Source: Clostridia bacterium | GTDB taxonomy: Bacteria; Bacillota_A; Clostridia; Oscillospirales; CAG-272 | Reading direction: 5' to 3' | DNA: 8,743 bases | Assembly (NCBI GenBank): GCA_017500625.1 | Contig: JAFVYX010000206.1 | Coordinates: 1-8,743 of the forward strand | Part shown: positions 1 to 6,776 of the stretch, one piece after another | Layout of the letters: every line of letters starts with the position of its first letter | Numbering within the stretch: position 1 is the stretch's first letter | Program-made: the position numbers and the translations under genes | The notes under the pieces: generated by a model | The model's database searches: none | The model's input: the letters and a program-made list of their open reading frames with translations, nothing else | What the model was told of the DNA's origin: nothing

Positions 1-13
1 AAACTGCGCAGCA

Positions 14-121
14 CCCTTCGGCGAATAGATTTTCTTTGGATTTTGACGGGGCGAGGCGCCGACAAGCGTGGGCTTTTCAAGACGAGCCACGGCGAAAGAC
101 ACGAAAATCTATCGCCGAGGG
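14..121. repeat. Long imperfect inverted repeat downstream of the glycosidase operon
   Basis: The left arm (14-34) and right arm (103-121) are complementary over 19 bp, interrupted only by two single-base insertions in the left arm. They enclose about 68 nt. That interior holds a second hairpin, 68-74 with 85-90 (one bulged base), and a GGCGCC palindrome at 55-60. In the minus-strand transcript the arms start 2 nt after the stop codon of the large glycosidase-like gene, so this is the structured 3' untranslated end of the operon. There is no run of U after the structure, so it is not a standard intrinsic terminator. It could be a transcript-stabilising 3' structure, the end of a small interspersed element, or a piece of something continuing left of the window. 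The arms are seen directly; any function is inferred. Confidence 0.5.
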
Positions 122-122
122 C

Positions 123-3100
123 TTATTGGTTCGAGCCCATTCTGGCTACGCTGATGCCCGCCACGCCGAGAATGACCTCGTTGGCGATGGCCTCGATCTT
201 GATGCTGGCCAGCTCCTTGTCGGGATCGAGTCGGATCCTCTTGACGGTGGCGTGGTTGTAATTGCTGAAGTAGAAGATCTCGGCCTCGGTCGTGAGTGCC
301 GGCGTGATCCAATCGTCAATGCTGAGGGGATAAACGAGCTTGGATTCCTGAGACGTTCCATCGGCATAGGTGACCGTGATGCGTGCGTTCTCCACGTATG
401 CGTGCAGATGGAAGGTGCTTGCGACAAAGAGGACCGCTACCTCCTGCCCCCTTCCGTCAAGCGGAACGGTCATTTCCGTCGGAAAAACGTCGAAAATGGA
501 AACGCAGGCCAGGTTGTCGTTTTCCGCCGGGGTTGAAAACGGGATCCCCGACGGCGTGCAGACGGTTCCGCCCGAATTTCGGAAGAGCGAATCGTCCACG
601 TAGGCCGTACCTGCCGGGCCGTGATTGTAGTTGTGCGAGTAGCGCCCGTTCTGATGCAGACTCATCGAGTATCCCAGGGGCCTCGGGCTGAGGTATGCCT
701 GCTCGTGCACCTCCGTCATGCTGCAGTTGAAGAAGCGGCTGATATCGACGGGCACAAACGGCTTATCCGCGAGGGGCGCGAGCGCGACCTCCTCCATGAG
801 GATATCGTAGTCGGCCGCCAGCCAGGCATCGTATTCGCCGACGCGAGCGCGAAGGAACAGCGTGTGGTCCCCCGGCACGTCCTTGGCCCTGGCATAGACC
901 TTCCGTCCAACGATCTTGACGTCCTCGAGGGTCTCTGATACGTCGAATACGTCGACAACGTCGGCCCCCTGCACCTCAAACGCGATCCGATTGCCGGGGA
1001 GAACGCTGTTCTGGCACACGAGCGTCGGGAGAGCGTCACCGCCGTGCATCACGCGGAGCTGGAACCTGCCGACCTTGTCCACCGAGAGCTTTAGAAAGCT
1101 GTTGTTCGGCGCCGCCACGATCTCATAGGAGACCGGCTCACCGTCCAGCAGCACCGCCTCGATCCCCGTGGAGCGCATGGGGATCCTCAGGAGCTTCTTT
1201 TCTTTTCTTTCGCTGTGGATATTGAAGATCTCCTGGTTTCCTTTTCGTGTGTAGTAGAGCGCAATATCCTTGAGCGTGAGACTGGCGTGGTCCCACTCGC
1301 TCGGGAAGCCGGGCTCGATACGGATCACGTCGTCGAGAGCGTTGATCCTGATGCCGAAAAGCCCCTCGATGACCAGGCGCAGATAGGTGCTGGACACGTC
1401 GGTGAAGTCCATGTCACCGAGATCGCACGTGACTCTTGCCGACTGAACGTGCGGCGCCATGCCGGGGTTTCTGCCCGTGAAGTAGCAATCCGCGATCCCG
1501 TCGAGGATCTTCTTGGCGGCCTCCTTGAGGCCGAGCTTATAGTACACGAGCGCAAGATGCGCATTTTCCTGGGGGAAGATCCCGCACTGCGAATACTGCT
1601 TGGGCAGCCAGTTGGACGAATAGCTCAGCCGTCCGCCGACGCCCACGGTCTCGATGCTCTTGAGATGCCTTTCGGTAAACTTCAGCGTTCTGTACGCCTT
1701 GAAATCGTCGATCATCTCGGAGTCCATGACGTGGTATACCGTCGGAAGCTCCACGGACGTATGGATCAGGCGGTTCCCGATCGTGTCAAGGTATTCGGCA
1801 ATCACGCCCTCACTCGCGACCCACAGCTTTTCATTGAGCGCCTTCTTAATCTTCTCCGCCTGCTTGGCGAAGGGCGCTCCGTCGCGCCCGATCCTCTCGG
1901 CGATCTTGGAGAGCACAAGGTTGGCGCGGGAGTTGTAGGCGCTTGACTGAGCGCAGCCCGCGCCGTTGTAGTTGTGTCCGTCGGAGATCCACGTGTTCAG
2001 CACGTTCTGATAGAGCCCGTCGCCGTCCGGATCAAAGATCCGTCTTTCGAATTCGACCATCGAGCAAAGGTCGTCATAGTACGTTTCCGCCAGCTTGAGA
2101 TTCCCCGACCACTCGATGTAATAGAGCATCATGTCGAGGGCGCATTCCTGCATATTGTAGGGGCCGTAGTTGGGCTTGCCGTCCCAACCGATCAGGGAAG
2201 GAAGGCGGCCGACCGCGTTCTCCAGCGTGTGCCACCGTCCGACAAACTTGTTCTTTCCCTTGGGAACGGGGGTGGCATCGTAAAAGACACGCTCCTTGGA
2301 GACGTCGCCGCGCGTGATGTGGCTCAGCCACATCGCCATGGTGGTCTCCACGCGGTCGCCCCAGCCGAGCGCGGTGGGAGCGTACCAGTTTCTCCAGCCG
2401 AGGAACGGCGTGTGATAGGCAACGGCGCCGTGGTGGAAGGAATCCTTGTGCCACGAGGCGTCCATCGCCATCACCGTCGGAGCGATCGTAAGGTCGAGCG
2501 TCGGCTCCGGCGTTGCGACGTCTATGCAGGAATACTTCTGATACAGCTGCTGCTTTACGTACGCCGCGGGGTCCTTCATCGAAAGCCACTTGTCAAGCGT
2601 CGCCTCGTCGGAGTTGTAAAGGGCAACGAGGTAGCCGTCAAGCACCCGACCGGGCTCGATCTCCGCCGCGATCTTTACGACGTTATCGTCACTGTCCTCG
2701 GGGGTGCTGGCGAGAAACATGCCAAGATACGGCTCCGCCATCGCTTTGGCCGAGCCGACGCTGAAATCCGCAGGGAAGGTGGTGCCGACCCGCATGGTCT
2801 TTCCGCTCGGGTGCGTGACACAGGCGCGATTCTTTGAGACCTCCACCGTGTTGGCCTTGGCATCGGCCGCGGTGAAATGGCGCGCCGTTACCCCACGGTA
2901 CTCAAAGCGCCCGGCGCGCTCGTTGTCCCCAAGGCCGCCAAAGCCCGCCACGAACAGAACTCTCTGGTCGGTGGTGATTCTGTAATGGATAAGATACCCG
3001 TCGTCGGGGAGCAGAGGATAGGCCTCGAGCTTTACCCGAACGTCGGGAAACCACGGCGTCAGCTGAGCCAGCTCATACTCCATATAGCCGTTCTTGAATT

Positions 3101-3419
3101 CGGCGCGGATATCCTCGGAATCGTGGAACCAACGGGAGGTTGTGTCCACGTCCTTTGAATACCAGTACGGCTTGCGCACCCCGGGCGTTACGGCCAGCCC
3201 GCTCCGGAGAAGGCCGCATTTTTCATACAGCGTGATGTAGGTCTTCGTGTAATCGGAGATCGCTCCCAAAAACTCGGGAGCGTCCCCCGCAAACGTGAAG
3301 AAGCGATCGGTCTTATCATCGTTTTTGTGCGAGCCGTAAAGCATTCTGTTGAAAATTTCAGAGCTTCCGTTGATGACAAATCCGTTTTCCGTAGGCGTAT
3401 AGCGCGTGTTTTTTCTCAT
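123..3419 (-). CDS. Large six-hairpin glycosidase-like protein (DUF4450-like), 1098 aa
   Basis: Probable intracellular glycoside hydrolase of unknown specificity. Residues about 1-300 form a beta-rich N-terminal region. Residues about 310-740 look like an (alpha/alpha)6 six-hairpin glycosidase core: a Trp-rich GWRNWYAP segment at 341-348, DPDGDGLYQN at 463-472, WISDGHNY at 477-484, a conserved-looking SVELPT at 555-560, and a closing EGLFGIRINALDD-type segment (685-697) followed by IEPGFPSEWDHASL at 701-714, typical of the end of such cores. Residues 740-1098 are beta-rich, possibly carbohydrate-binding. Size and order resemble the DUF4450 proteins of Bacteroidota polysaccharide loci, a match made from memory. 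No N-terminal hydrophobic signal is present. The start is the ATG at 3419, because an in-frame TTG upstream (3431) overlaps the GGAGGA ribosome binding site. It is the last gene of the operon, 98 nt after the propeller gene. The glycosidase-like fold is fairly safe; the exact family and substrate are not. Confidence 0.6.
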   Translation of the reverse strand: MRKNTRYTPTENGFVINGSSEIFNRMLYGSHKNDDKTDRFFTFAGDAPEFLGAISDYTKTYITLYEKCGLLRSGLAVTPGVRKPYWYSKDVDTTSRWFHDSEDIRAEFKNGYMEYELAQLTPWFPDVRVKLEAYPLLPDDGYLIHYRITTDQRVLFVAGFGGLGDNERAGRFEYRGVTARHFTAADAKANTVEVSKNRACVTHPSGKTMRVGTTFPADFSVGSAKAMAEPYLGMFLASTPEDSDDNVVKIAAEIEPGRVLDGYLVALYNSDEATLDKWLSMKDPAAYVKQQLYQKYSCIDVATPEPTLDLTIAPTVMAMDASWHKDSFHHGAVAYHTPFLGWRNWYAPTALGWGDRVETTMAMWLSHITRGDVSKERVFYDATPVPKGKNKFVGRWHTLENAVGRLPSLIGWDGKPNYGPYNMQECALDMMLYYIEWSGNLKLAETYYDDLCSMVEFERRIFDPDGDGLYQNVLNTWISDGHNYNGAGCAQSSAYNSRANLVLSKIAERIGRDGAPFAKQAEKIKKALNEKLWVASEGVIAEYLDTIGNRLIHTSVELPTVYHVMDSEMIDDFKAYRTLKFTERHLKSIETVGVGGRLSYSSNWLPKQYSQCGIFPQENAHLALVYYKLGLKEAAKKILDGIADCYFTGRNPGMAPHVQSARVTCDLGDMDFTDVSSTYLRLVIEGLFGIRINALDDVIRIEPGFPSEWDHASLTLKDIALYYTRKGNQEIFNIHSERKEKKLLRIPMRSTGIEAVLLDGEPVSYEIVAAPNNSFLKLSVDKVGRFQLRVMHGGDALPTLVCQNSVLPGNRIAFEVQGADVVDVFDVSETLEDVKIVGRKVYARAKDVPGDHTLFLRARVGEYDAWLAADYDILMEEVALAPLADKPFVPVDISRFFNCSMTEVHEQAYLSPRPLGYSMSLHQNGRYSHNYNHGPAGTAYVDDSLFRNSGGTVCTPSGIPFSTPAENDNLACVSIFDVFPTEMTVPLDGRGQEVAVLFVASTFHLHAYVENARITVTYADGTSQESKLVYPLSIDDWITPALTTEAEIFYFSNYNHATVKRIRLDPDKELASIKIEAIANEVILGVAGISVARMGSNQ

Positions 3420-3423
3420 TGTT

Positions 3424-3429
3424 TCCTCC
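3424..3429 (-). promoter_or_regulatory. Ribosome binding site that fixes the start of the large glycosidase-like gene
   Basis: The minus strand reads GGAGGA four bases before the ATG at 3419. The longer reading would begin at a TTG at 3431 and translate through this site, so the ATG is preferred. Confidence 0.85.
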
Positions 3430-3442
3430 AAGCAAACTGTCG

Positions 3443-3465
3443 AAAAGCAAAAGCGTCAAGGACGC
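3443..3465 (-). terminator. Weak intercistronic terminator or attenuator candidate
   Basis: On the minus strand a 5-bp GC-rich stem GCGTC/GACGC (3461-3465 with 3453-3457) with the 3-nt loop CTT is followed directly by TTTTGCTTTT (3452 to 3443). The stem is short, so full termination is unlikely. Partial termination could lower expression of the downstream large gene relative to the GH2 and propeller genes. It lies about 14 nt upstream of that gene's ribosome binding site. Confidence 0.3.
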
Positions 3466-3478
3466 CGCCGAAGGTCAT

Positions 3479-3512
3479 AACGGCGCAGCCCGCTTTTGGC
3501 AGGTGCGCCGTT
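3479..3512 (-). other. Intercistronic hairpin between the propeller and large glycosidase-like genes
   Basis: A perfect 9-bp inverted repeat (AACGGCGCA at 3479-3487 and its complement at 3504-3512) encloses 16 nt, in which GCC (3488-3490) can also pair with GGC (3498-3500). It begins 5 nt after the propeller stop codon. On the minus strand no U-run follows, so it fits an mRNA-stabilising or processing hairpin better than a terminator. Confidence 0.45.
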
Positions 3513-3517
3513 TCTTT

Positions 3518-4726
3518 TTACAGCTCAAGGCTCGTCATATCCACCTCAAACACCTCGCGGCGGCCGCGCGACATCGCGTCAAAGGAGAGGCGCTTAGCGT
3601 CGCGGCTAAAACGGGCGTGGAGGTCGGTGCGGATCTCGCGGTCCTCGCCCCAGGGCGAGTAGGTCGAGAGGAGAATGCCCGAGCGCCCGGTCTTAAGGTC
3701 ATCGATACGAATGCGGCGCACGCCGTCGGGCGAGGGGTAATCGTCACCCACGAGGTAGCGGCCGTCGGGCGAGTAGCTGCAGTGCGTGTCGGTGGACTGC
3801 GTGCCGCCGTTCTTGTTGTAGAGCTCACTGCCCGCGGGCTCGACCGAGCCGTCGCGCGCATCGATGAGGTAGTGGCCGTTCACACCGCCGACGGGACGGC
3901 AGAAGGCGATGATGTGATCGTCGTCCTTCCAGTAGTAGTGCGAGACCATCGTGTCCATCATCGTGGGAAAGAGGTTGCCCTCAAGGTCACCGACGATGAG
4001 CGAGGTCGACCAGGTCTTGTCGGTCGGCGTCGGGAAATTGCGGAGAAGGAAGAGGTACTTGGTCCCCGAGGGGTTGAAGGTGATGTGGTTGACAACGAAT
4101 TTGCCGTTCTCGCGCCCGGGGATCGGGAACTCCTTGGCCATACGGCGGTAGTCGGCCAAAAGCTTTGAGGTGCCGTTGTCAAAATTGCAGAGGAAGATGC
4201 CGTCCTCGGCGGGCTGGGGCACGTCGGCAAAGGGGTCGGCAAAATTGCAGTAGCCGTAGCCCTTGCGGAAATCCCAGATACGGGCGAAGTTGACAGCAAG
4301 GCCGTACTTGGCGCCCGAGGCGACGGTGGCGCAGGCCCTGTCGGCCAGGTCCTTTTTGCCCGTATCGAGGTTATGGCGCACCATGCGGTGGGCGCCCGCC
4401 TCCTCGTCGTAGACGTTGTAGAACACGGTGTTTTCGCCGTTGCCCGCGTACTGGAGCATCGCGCCCTGCTGGAAGCACCAGGACTTGGTGGTGGCAAACT
4501 CACGGTACTCGCCCGTCTCGAGGTCGATCTCACCAAGGCCGAGAACGTCGTCCTTACCGTTGATGTGGTCGCCAAAGGGCAGGTGGTTCACAAGGTGGCG
4601 GCGGTTGTCGGGCGAATAGGCGAGAAGATCGTAATAACCAAAGAACCATTCTCCCTCGGCGGGGACGATGCTTCTTACGGGCGCCTTCGGGGCGGCAACG
4701 CCTTCAAAATGTAAAGAATACTTCAT
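3518..4726 (-). CDS. Beta-propeller protein, possible oligogalacturonate lyase (PL22-like), 402 aa
   Basis: Probable cytoplasmic beta-propeller enzyme. Repeated blade motifs are visible: AYSPDNRRHLV (36-46), FNPSGTKYLFL (217-227), SYSPDGRYLVGDD (317-329) and ARFSRDAKRLSFD (371-383), each followed by a strand ending in an aspartate-rich turn. Length matches oligogalacturonate lyases (about 390 aa), which cleave short unsaturated galacturonate oligomers using a metal ion held by His and Gln residues. From memory, the Yersinia enzyme uses a distant His plus a QxxHxH cluster; here His263 and Q310-xx-D313-x-H315 occupy comparable order, with Asp in place of one His, and His370 and His214 are further candidates. 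No signal peptide is seen. The ATG at 4726 has AAGGAG upstream (4734-4739), inside the end of the GH2 gene, and the GH2 stop is 1 nt away, implying translational coupling. The propeller fold is likely; lyase activity is unproven, and a non-catalytic or hydrolase propeller is possible. Confidence 0.6.
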   Translation of the reverse strand: MKYSLHFEGVAAPKAPVRSIVPAEGEWFFGYYDLLAYSPDNRRHLVNHLPFGDHINGKDDVLGLGEIDLETGEYREFATTKSWCFQQGAMLQYAGNGENTVFYNVYDEEAGAHRMVRHNLDTGKKDLADRACATVASGAKYGLAVNFARIWDFRKGYGYCNFADPFADVPQPAEDGIFLCNFDNGTSKLLADYRRMAKEFPIPGRENGKFVVNHITFNPSGTKYLFLLRNFPTPTDKTWSTSLIVGDLEGNLFPTMMDTMVSHYYWKDDDHIIAFCRPVGGVNGHYLIDARDGSVEPAGSELYNKNGGTQSTDTHCSYSPDGRYLVGDDYPSPDGVRRIRIDDLKTGRSGILLSTYSPWGEDREIRTDLHARFSRDAKRLSFDAMSRGRREVFEVDMTSLEL

Positions 4727-4727
4727 A

Positions 4728-6470
4728 TCAATTCTCCTTATCTGCGGGAATGCCGTCGCGGAGCGCGTTCTCGTACAGCTCCTTAACCACGTACCAGGCG
4801 CGCTTCGGCACGCGGTACTCGCTGAGCAGACCCTTGTTGTTGAAGCTGCGGGGACGCTGGAGTGCCATCAGCTTGAGAATGGCGGAGCGCGTGTCGCAGT
4901 ACTGCCAGATGATCGTGCCGGCGGTGCGGCGGTGCTTCATAATGAGAGGCAGGGCGCGGCGGTAGTAATCCTCCTGGTACTCCTCGGTCCAGCGGACGGG
5001 AGCAAAGGGATCGTTGTTGCCGGGAATGCCGCCGACGCCGAACTCGGAAATGACGAGGGGCTTTTCGTTGAGGCCGCGCGAGATAAGGCGCTCTTCAAAC
5101 TTGTCAATGAAGGCGGGCCAGATCTCGGGCTCGCTCGGGGAGCCGCCGTTCAAGATGTTACCGTACCAGACGGGGTACACGTTGATCGAGATCATGTCGC
5201 AGTACTCCATGCAGATATCGTCCTGAGGACGGTTGCAGGCGTAGGTGACGACACGGGTGGAGTCCAGCCCCTTGACGGTGGCATAGAGGAGCTTCAAAAG
5301 CTCGGGCGAGGCGTCACAGCCCGTGTTGGCCTCGTTCTCCATACCCCAGATGACGATCGCGGGGTGGTTGAAGTCGCGCGCGATCATCTCGTGATGCATC
5401 GCCACGGCGCGCTCGTGAACGCGGGGACGGGCGAGGGCGGCGGGATCGAAGCCCCACATCGGGATCTCCTCCCAGAAGAGGAAGCCCATCTCGTCAAGCA
5501 GGTCGAGCGTCAGCTTGGAGTTCGGGTAGTGCGAGCCGCGCACCATGTTGCAGCCCGTCTTGCGAATGATGTCGAGGTCGCGCTTGATCATGGCGGGAGC
5601 CATGGCAAAGCCCGTCACAGGGTGGTCCTCGTGGCGGTTGACACCGCGCAGCTCCACGCGGCGGCCGTTCAGCATGAGGCCTCGGCCCTCGGTGCAGAAC
5701 TTACGGAAGCCGATGCGCTCACGGAGGCAGTCGCCCGCAAAGGTGACCTCGGCCATATAAAGGTTGCCCTCAAAGATGTCCCAGAGCTTAAGGTCCTCAA
5801 GACGGCCAAGCTCCAGCGTGAATTTCTCCTCGCCCGTCACGGTGACGGTCTTTGCGACGCTCTTGCCGCCGAGCGAGAAGGTGAGGGTGTCGGTCACGGT
5901 ACCGCCGAAGGCCGAGAGCGTGATCTCGGCGCGGACGTCCGCCGCACGGGCCGCGACGTCCAAATCGTAATACACGCGGTAGCGGACGATGGCCGCCTCG
6001 CCGAAGCCGTGAAGCTCCACGGCGCGGATCAGGCCGCCCCAGTTGTACCAGTCGACACGCTCAAGGGGAATGGTATCCTCAAGGTTATGGTAGGCGCTCA
6101 CGCGGACGGTGAGGGTGTGCTTGCCGGCACCGAGGTGGGGAAGCTCCACCGCAAATTCCATAAAAGCACCGTAGTGCGAGGCGACGGGCTTGCCGTCCAC
6201 CCACACGTCACACTCGTTGTTGACGGCACCGAAGACGAGGCGGACGTTATCGGTCTCGGCGACAAAGTCGGTAAAATACCAGACGTCGCCCGTATACGTA
6301 AAGAGATCAAGCTCAAGGTTCCAGCACGAGGGAACCGTGGCGAGGCGGAGGTCGGCGGGGGGAGTCTTGTACCACTCCTCGGCCTTGCCAACGCCATGGA
6401 AATCGGGCGTCATGCGCCAGGAATTCAGCTCCTGCACGCTCTTTCTGCCGATATCGAACATGCGAATCAT
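4728..6470 (-). CDS. GH2 family beta-glucuronidase-type enzyme, 580 aa
   Basis: Glycoside hydrolase family 2 enzyme that removes a non-reducing beta-linked sugar, probably a uronic acid. The layout is standard: a jelly-roll sugar-binding domain (about 1-160, including GDVWYFTDF at 61-69 and WVDGKPVASHYGAF at 90-103), an immunoglobulin-like domain (about 160-260), and a TIM barrel (about 262-570) opening with GLMLNGRRVELRGVNRHED. The acid/base is Glu380 in WGMENE and the nucleophile is Glu476 in PLVISEFG. N544-x-K546 matches the NxK motif that binds the sugar carboxylate in beta-glucuronidases. Length is close to the E. coli enzyme (603 aa), with no extra C-terminal domain. No signal peptide, so cytoplasmic. 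It is the first gene of the operon. The ATG at 6470 has AAGGAG 8 nt upstream; the frame could extend to a TTG at 6539, but that lies in the -35 box. Beta-galacturonidase or another GH2 activity is the main alternative. Confidence 0.88.
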   Translation of the reverse strand: MIRMFDIGRKSVQELNSWRMTPDFHGVGKAEEWYKTPPADLRLATVPSCWNLELDLFTYTGDVWYFTDFVAETDNVRLVFGAVNNECDVWVDGKPVASHYGAFMEFAVELPHLGAGKHTLTVRVSAYHNLEDTIPLERVDWYNWGGLIRAVELHGFGEAAIVRYRVYYDLDVAARAADVRAEITLSAFGGTVTDTLTFSLGGKSVAKTVTVTGEEKFTLELGRLEDLKLWDIFEGNLYMAEVTFAGDCLRERIGFRKFCTEGRGLMLNGRRVELRGVNRHEDHPVTGFAMAPAMIKRDLDIIRKTGCNMVRGSHYPNSKLTLDLLDEMGFLFWEEIPMWGFDPAALARPRVHERAVAMHHEMIARDFNHPAIVIWGMENEANTGCDASPELLKLLYATVKGLDSTRVVTYACNRPQDDICMEYCDMISINVYPVWYGNILNGGSPSEPEIWPAFIDKFEERLISRGLNEKPLVISEFGVGGIPGNNDPFAPVRWTEEYQEDYYRRALPLIMKHRRTAGTIIWQYCDTRSAILKLMALQRPRSFNNKGLLSEYRVPKRAWYVVKELYENALRDGIPADKEN

Positions 6471-6478
6471 AGAAAATG

Positions 6479-6484
6479 CTCCTT
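6479..6484 (-). promoter_or_regulatory. Ribosome binding site of the GH2 gene
   Basis: The minus strand reads AAGGAG 8 nt before the ATG at 6470. It fixes the start and excludes the 23 codons of open frame further upstream. Confidence 0.85.
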
Positions 6485-6510
6485 TTTCGTGGTTTTTCCG
6501 ATATACGTTA

Positions 6511-6539
6511 ATTATAGCATACGCGAATGGCACTTTCAA
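6511..6539 (-). promoter_or_regulatory. Sigma-A promoter of the glycosidase operon
   Basis: On the minus strand the -35 box is TTGAAA (6534-6539) and the -10 box is a perfect TATAAT (6511-6516), separated by 17 bp. TG one base upstream of the -10 makes it an extended -10. Transcription should start near 6504, giving a leader of about 34 nt before the GH2 start codon. The start point is predicted from spacing only. Confidence 0.85.
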
Positions 6540-6556
6540 GGACGCAGGAAAAATTT

Positions 6557-6584
6557 TTTATGGATCTTTCGCCCCCTTTATGGA
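6557..6584. promoter_or_regulatory. Pair of 8-bp direct repeats, candidate activator site
   Basis: TTTATGGA occurs at 6557-6564 and again at 6577-6584, exactly 20 bp apart and in the same orientation (TCCATAAA on the minus strand). Relative to the predicted start of the glycosidase operon they lie at about -53 to -60 and -73 to -80. Two direct repeats about two helical turns apart just upstream of -35 is the arrangement used by AraC-family regulators. The repeats are seen directly; the regulator is inferred and no regulator gene is in the window. Confidence 0.4.
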
Positions 6585-6605
6585 CATTCCCTTGTACCGG
6601 AAAAG

Positions 6606-6625
6606 GAAAAATATAAATATTTTTC
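6606..6625. repeat. AT-rich 20-bp palindrome in the divergent control region
   Basis: A perfect 9-bp inverted repeat, GAAAAATAT and its complement around a central AA, lies 19 bp upstream of the pyr -35 box. It may be a protein-binding operator or an AT-rich upstream promoter element. Otherwise, the stretch 6541-6644 between the two promoters holds no gene, only this palindrome and the direct repeats at 6557-6584. Confidence 0.4.
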
Positions 6626-6644
6626 ACCTTCGTCCGCTTCGCTC

Positions 6645-6673
6645 TTGACAAAGGCGGGGGACGGTGCTATAAT
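6645..6673 (+). promoter_or_regulatory. Consensus sigma-A promoter of the pyr operon
   Basis: A perfect TTGACA (6645-6650) and a perfect TATAAT (6668-6673) are separated by 17 bp, with TG one base upstream of the -10. Such a strong promoter fits an operon regulated after initiation by attenuation. Transcription should start near 6680, giving a leader of about 130 nt. Confidence 0.93.
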
Positions 6674-6685
6674 AGGTTCGACATT

Positions 6686-6721
6686 GATCTTTAAGTCGGC
6701 ACCGAGAGGCCGACAAGGTTC
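6686..6721 (+). promoter_or_regulatory. PyrR-binding RNA hairpin (anti-antiterminator)
   Basis: An upper stem GTCGG (6695-6699) pairs with CCGAC (6710-6714). The tip carries CCGAGAGG (6702-6709), matching the conserved CCnGAGAGG-type sequence recognised by PyrR. A lower stem pairs GATCTT (6686-6691) with AAGGTTC (6715-6721), with a mismatch and a wobble. In Bacillus-type pyr operons PyrR bound to UMP stabilises this hairpin when pyrimidines are plentiful, which prevents the antiterminator and lets the downstream terminator form. Confidence 0.88.
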
Positions 6722-6776
6722 CCATACCGCGGCGTCACCCTTTGGGTGAGGTCTGCCTTTTTGTGAGCCCTGTCGG
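6710..6776 (+). promoter_or_regulatory. Antiterminator of the pyr attenuator
   Basis: The segment 6710-6721 (CCGACAAGGTTC) can pair with 6765-6776 (GAGCCCTGTCGG) over 12 positions, with one A-C mismatch and one wobble. The left strand contains the 3' side of the PyrR hairpin, and the right strand contains the 5' side of the terminator stem, so the structures exclude each other as in the known PyrR mechanism. The loop between contains a 6-bp hairpin, TCACCC/GGGTGA (6735-6740 with 6744-6749). Confidence 0.8.

Noticed and set aside
36..536. Plus-strand open frame of 166 codons at the left end
   Set aside because: It overlaps the 3' end of the large glycosidase-like gene on the opposite strand, has no ribosome binding site and no recognisable domain.
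3479..3520. Plus-strand intrinsic terminator (9-bp stem followed by TTTCTTTTT)
   Set aside because: In the plus direction a T-rich run does follow the stem, but no plus-strand gene lies upstream of it. The T-run is also partly the stop codon region of the minus-strand propeller gene.
6471..6539. Extension of the GH2 gene to an upstream TTG at 6539
   Set aside because: The TTG is part of the -35 box, upstream of the predicted transcription start, and AAGGAG precedes the ATG at 6470.
4668..6749. Very long plus-strand open frame (693 codons) antisense to the GH2 gene
   Set aside because: It has no ribosome binding site or recognisable domain, is of low-complexity composition, and runs across the GH2 gene, both promoters and the pyr leader. 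It is a by-product of GC-rich codon use on the other strand.
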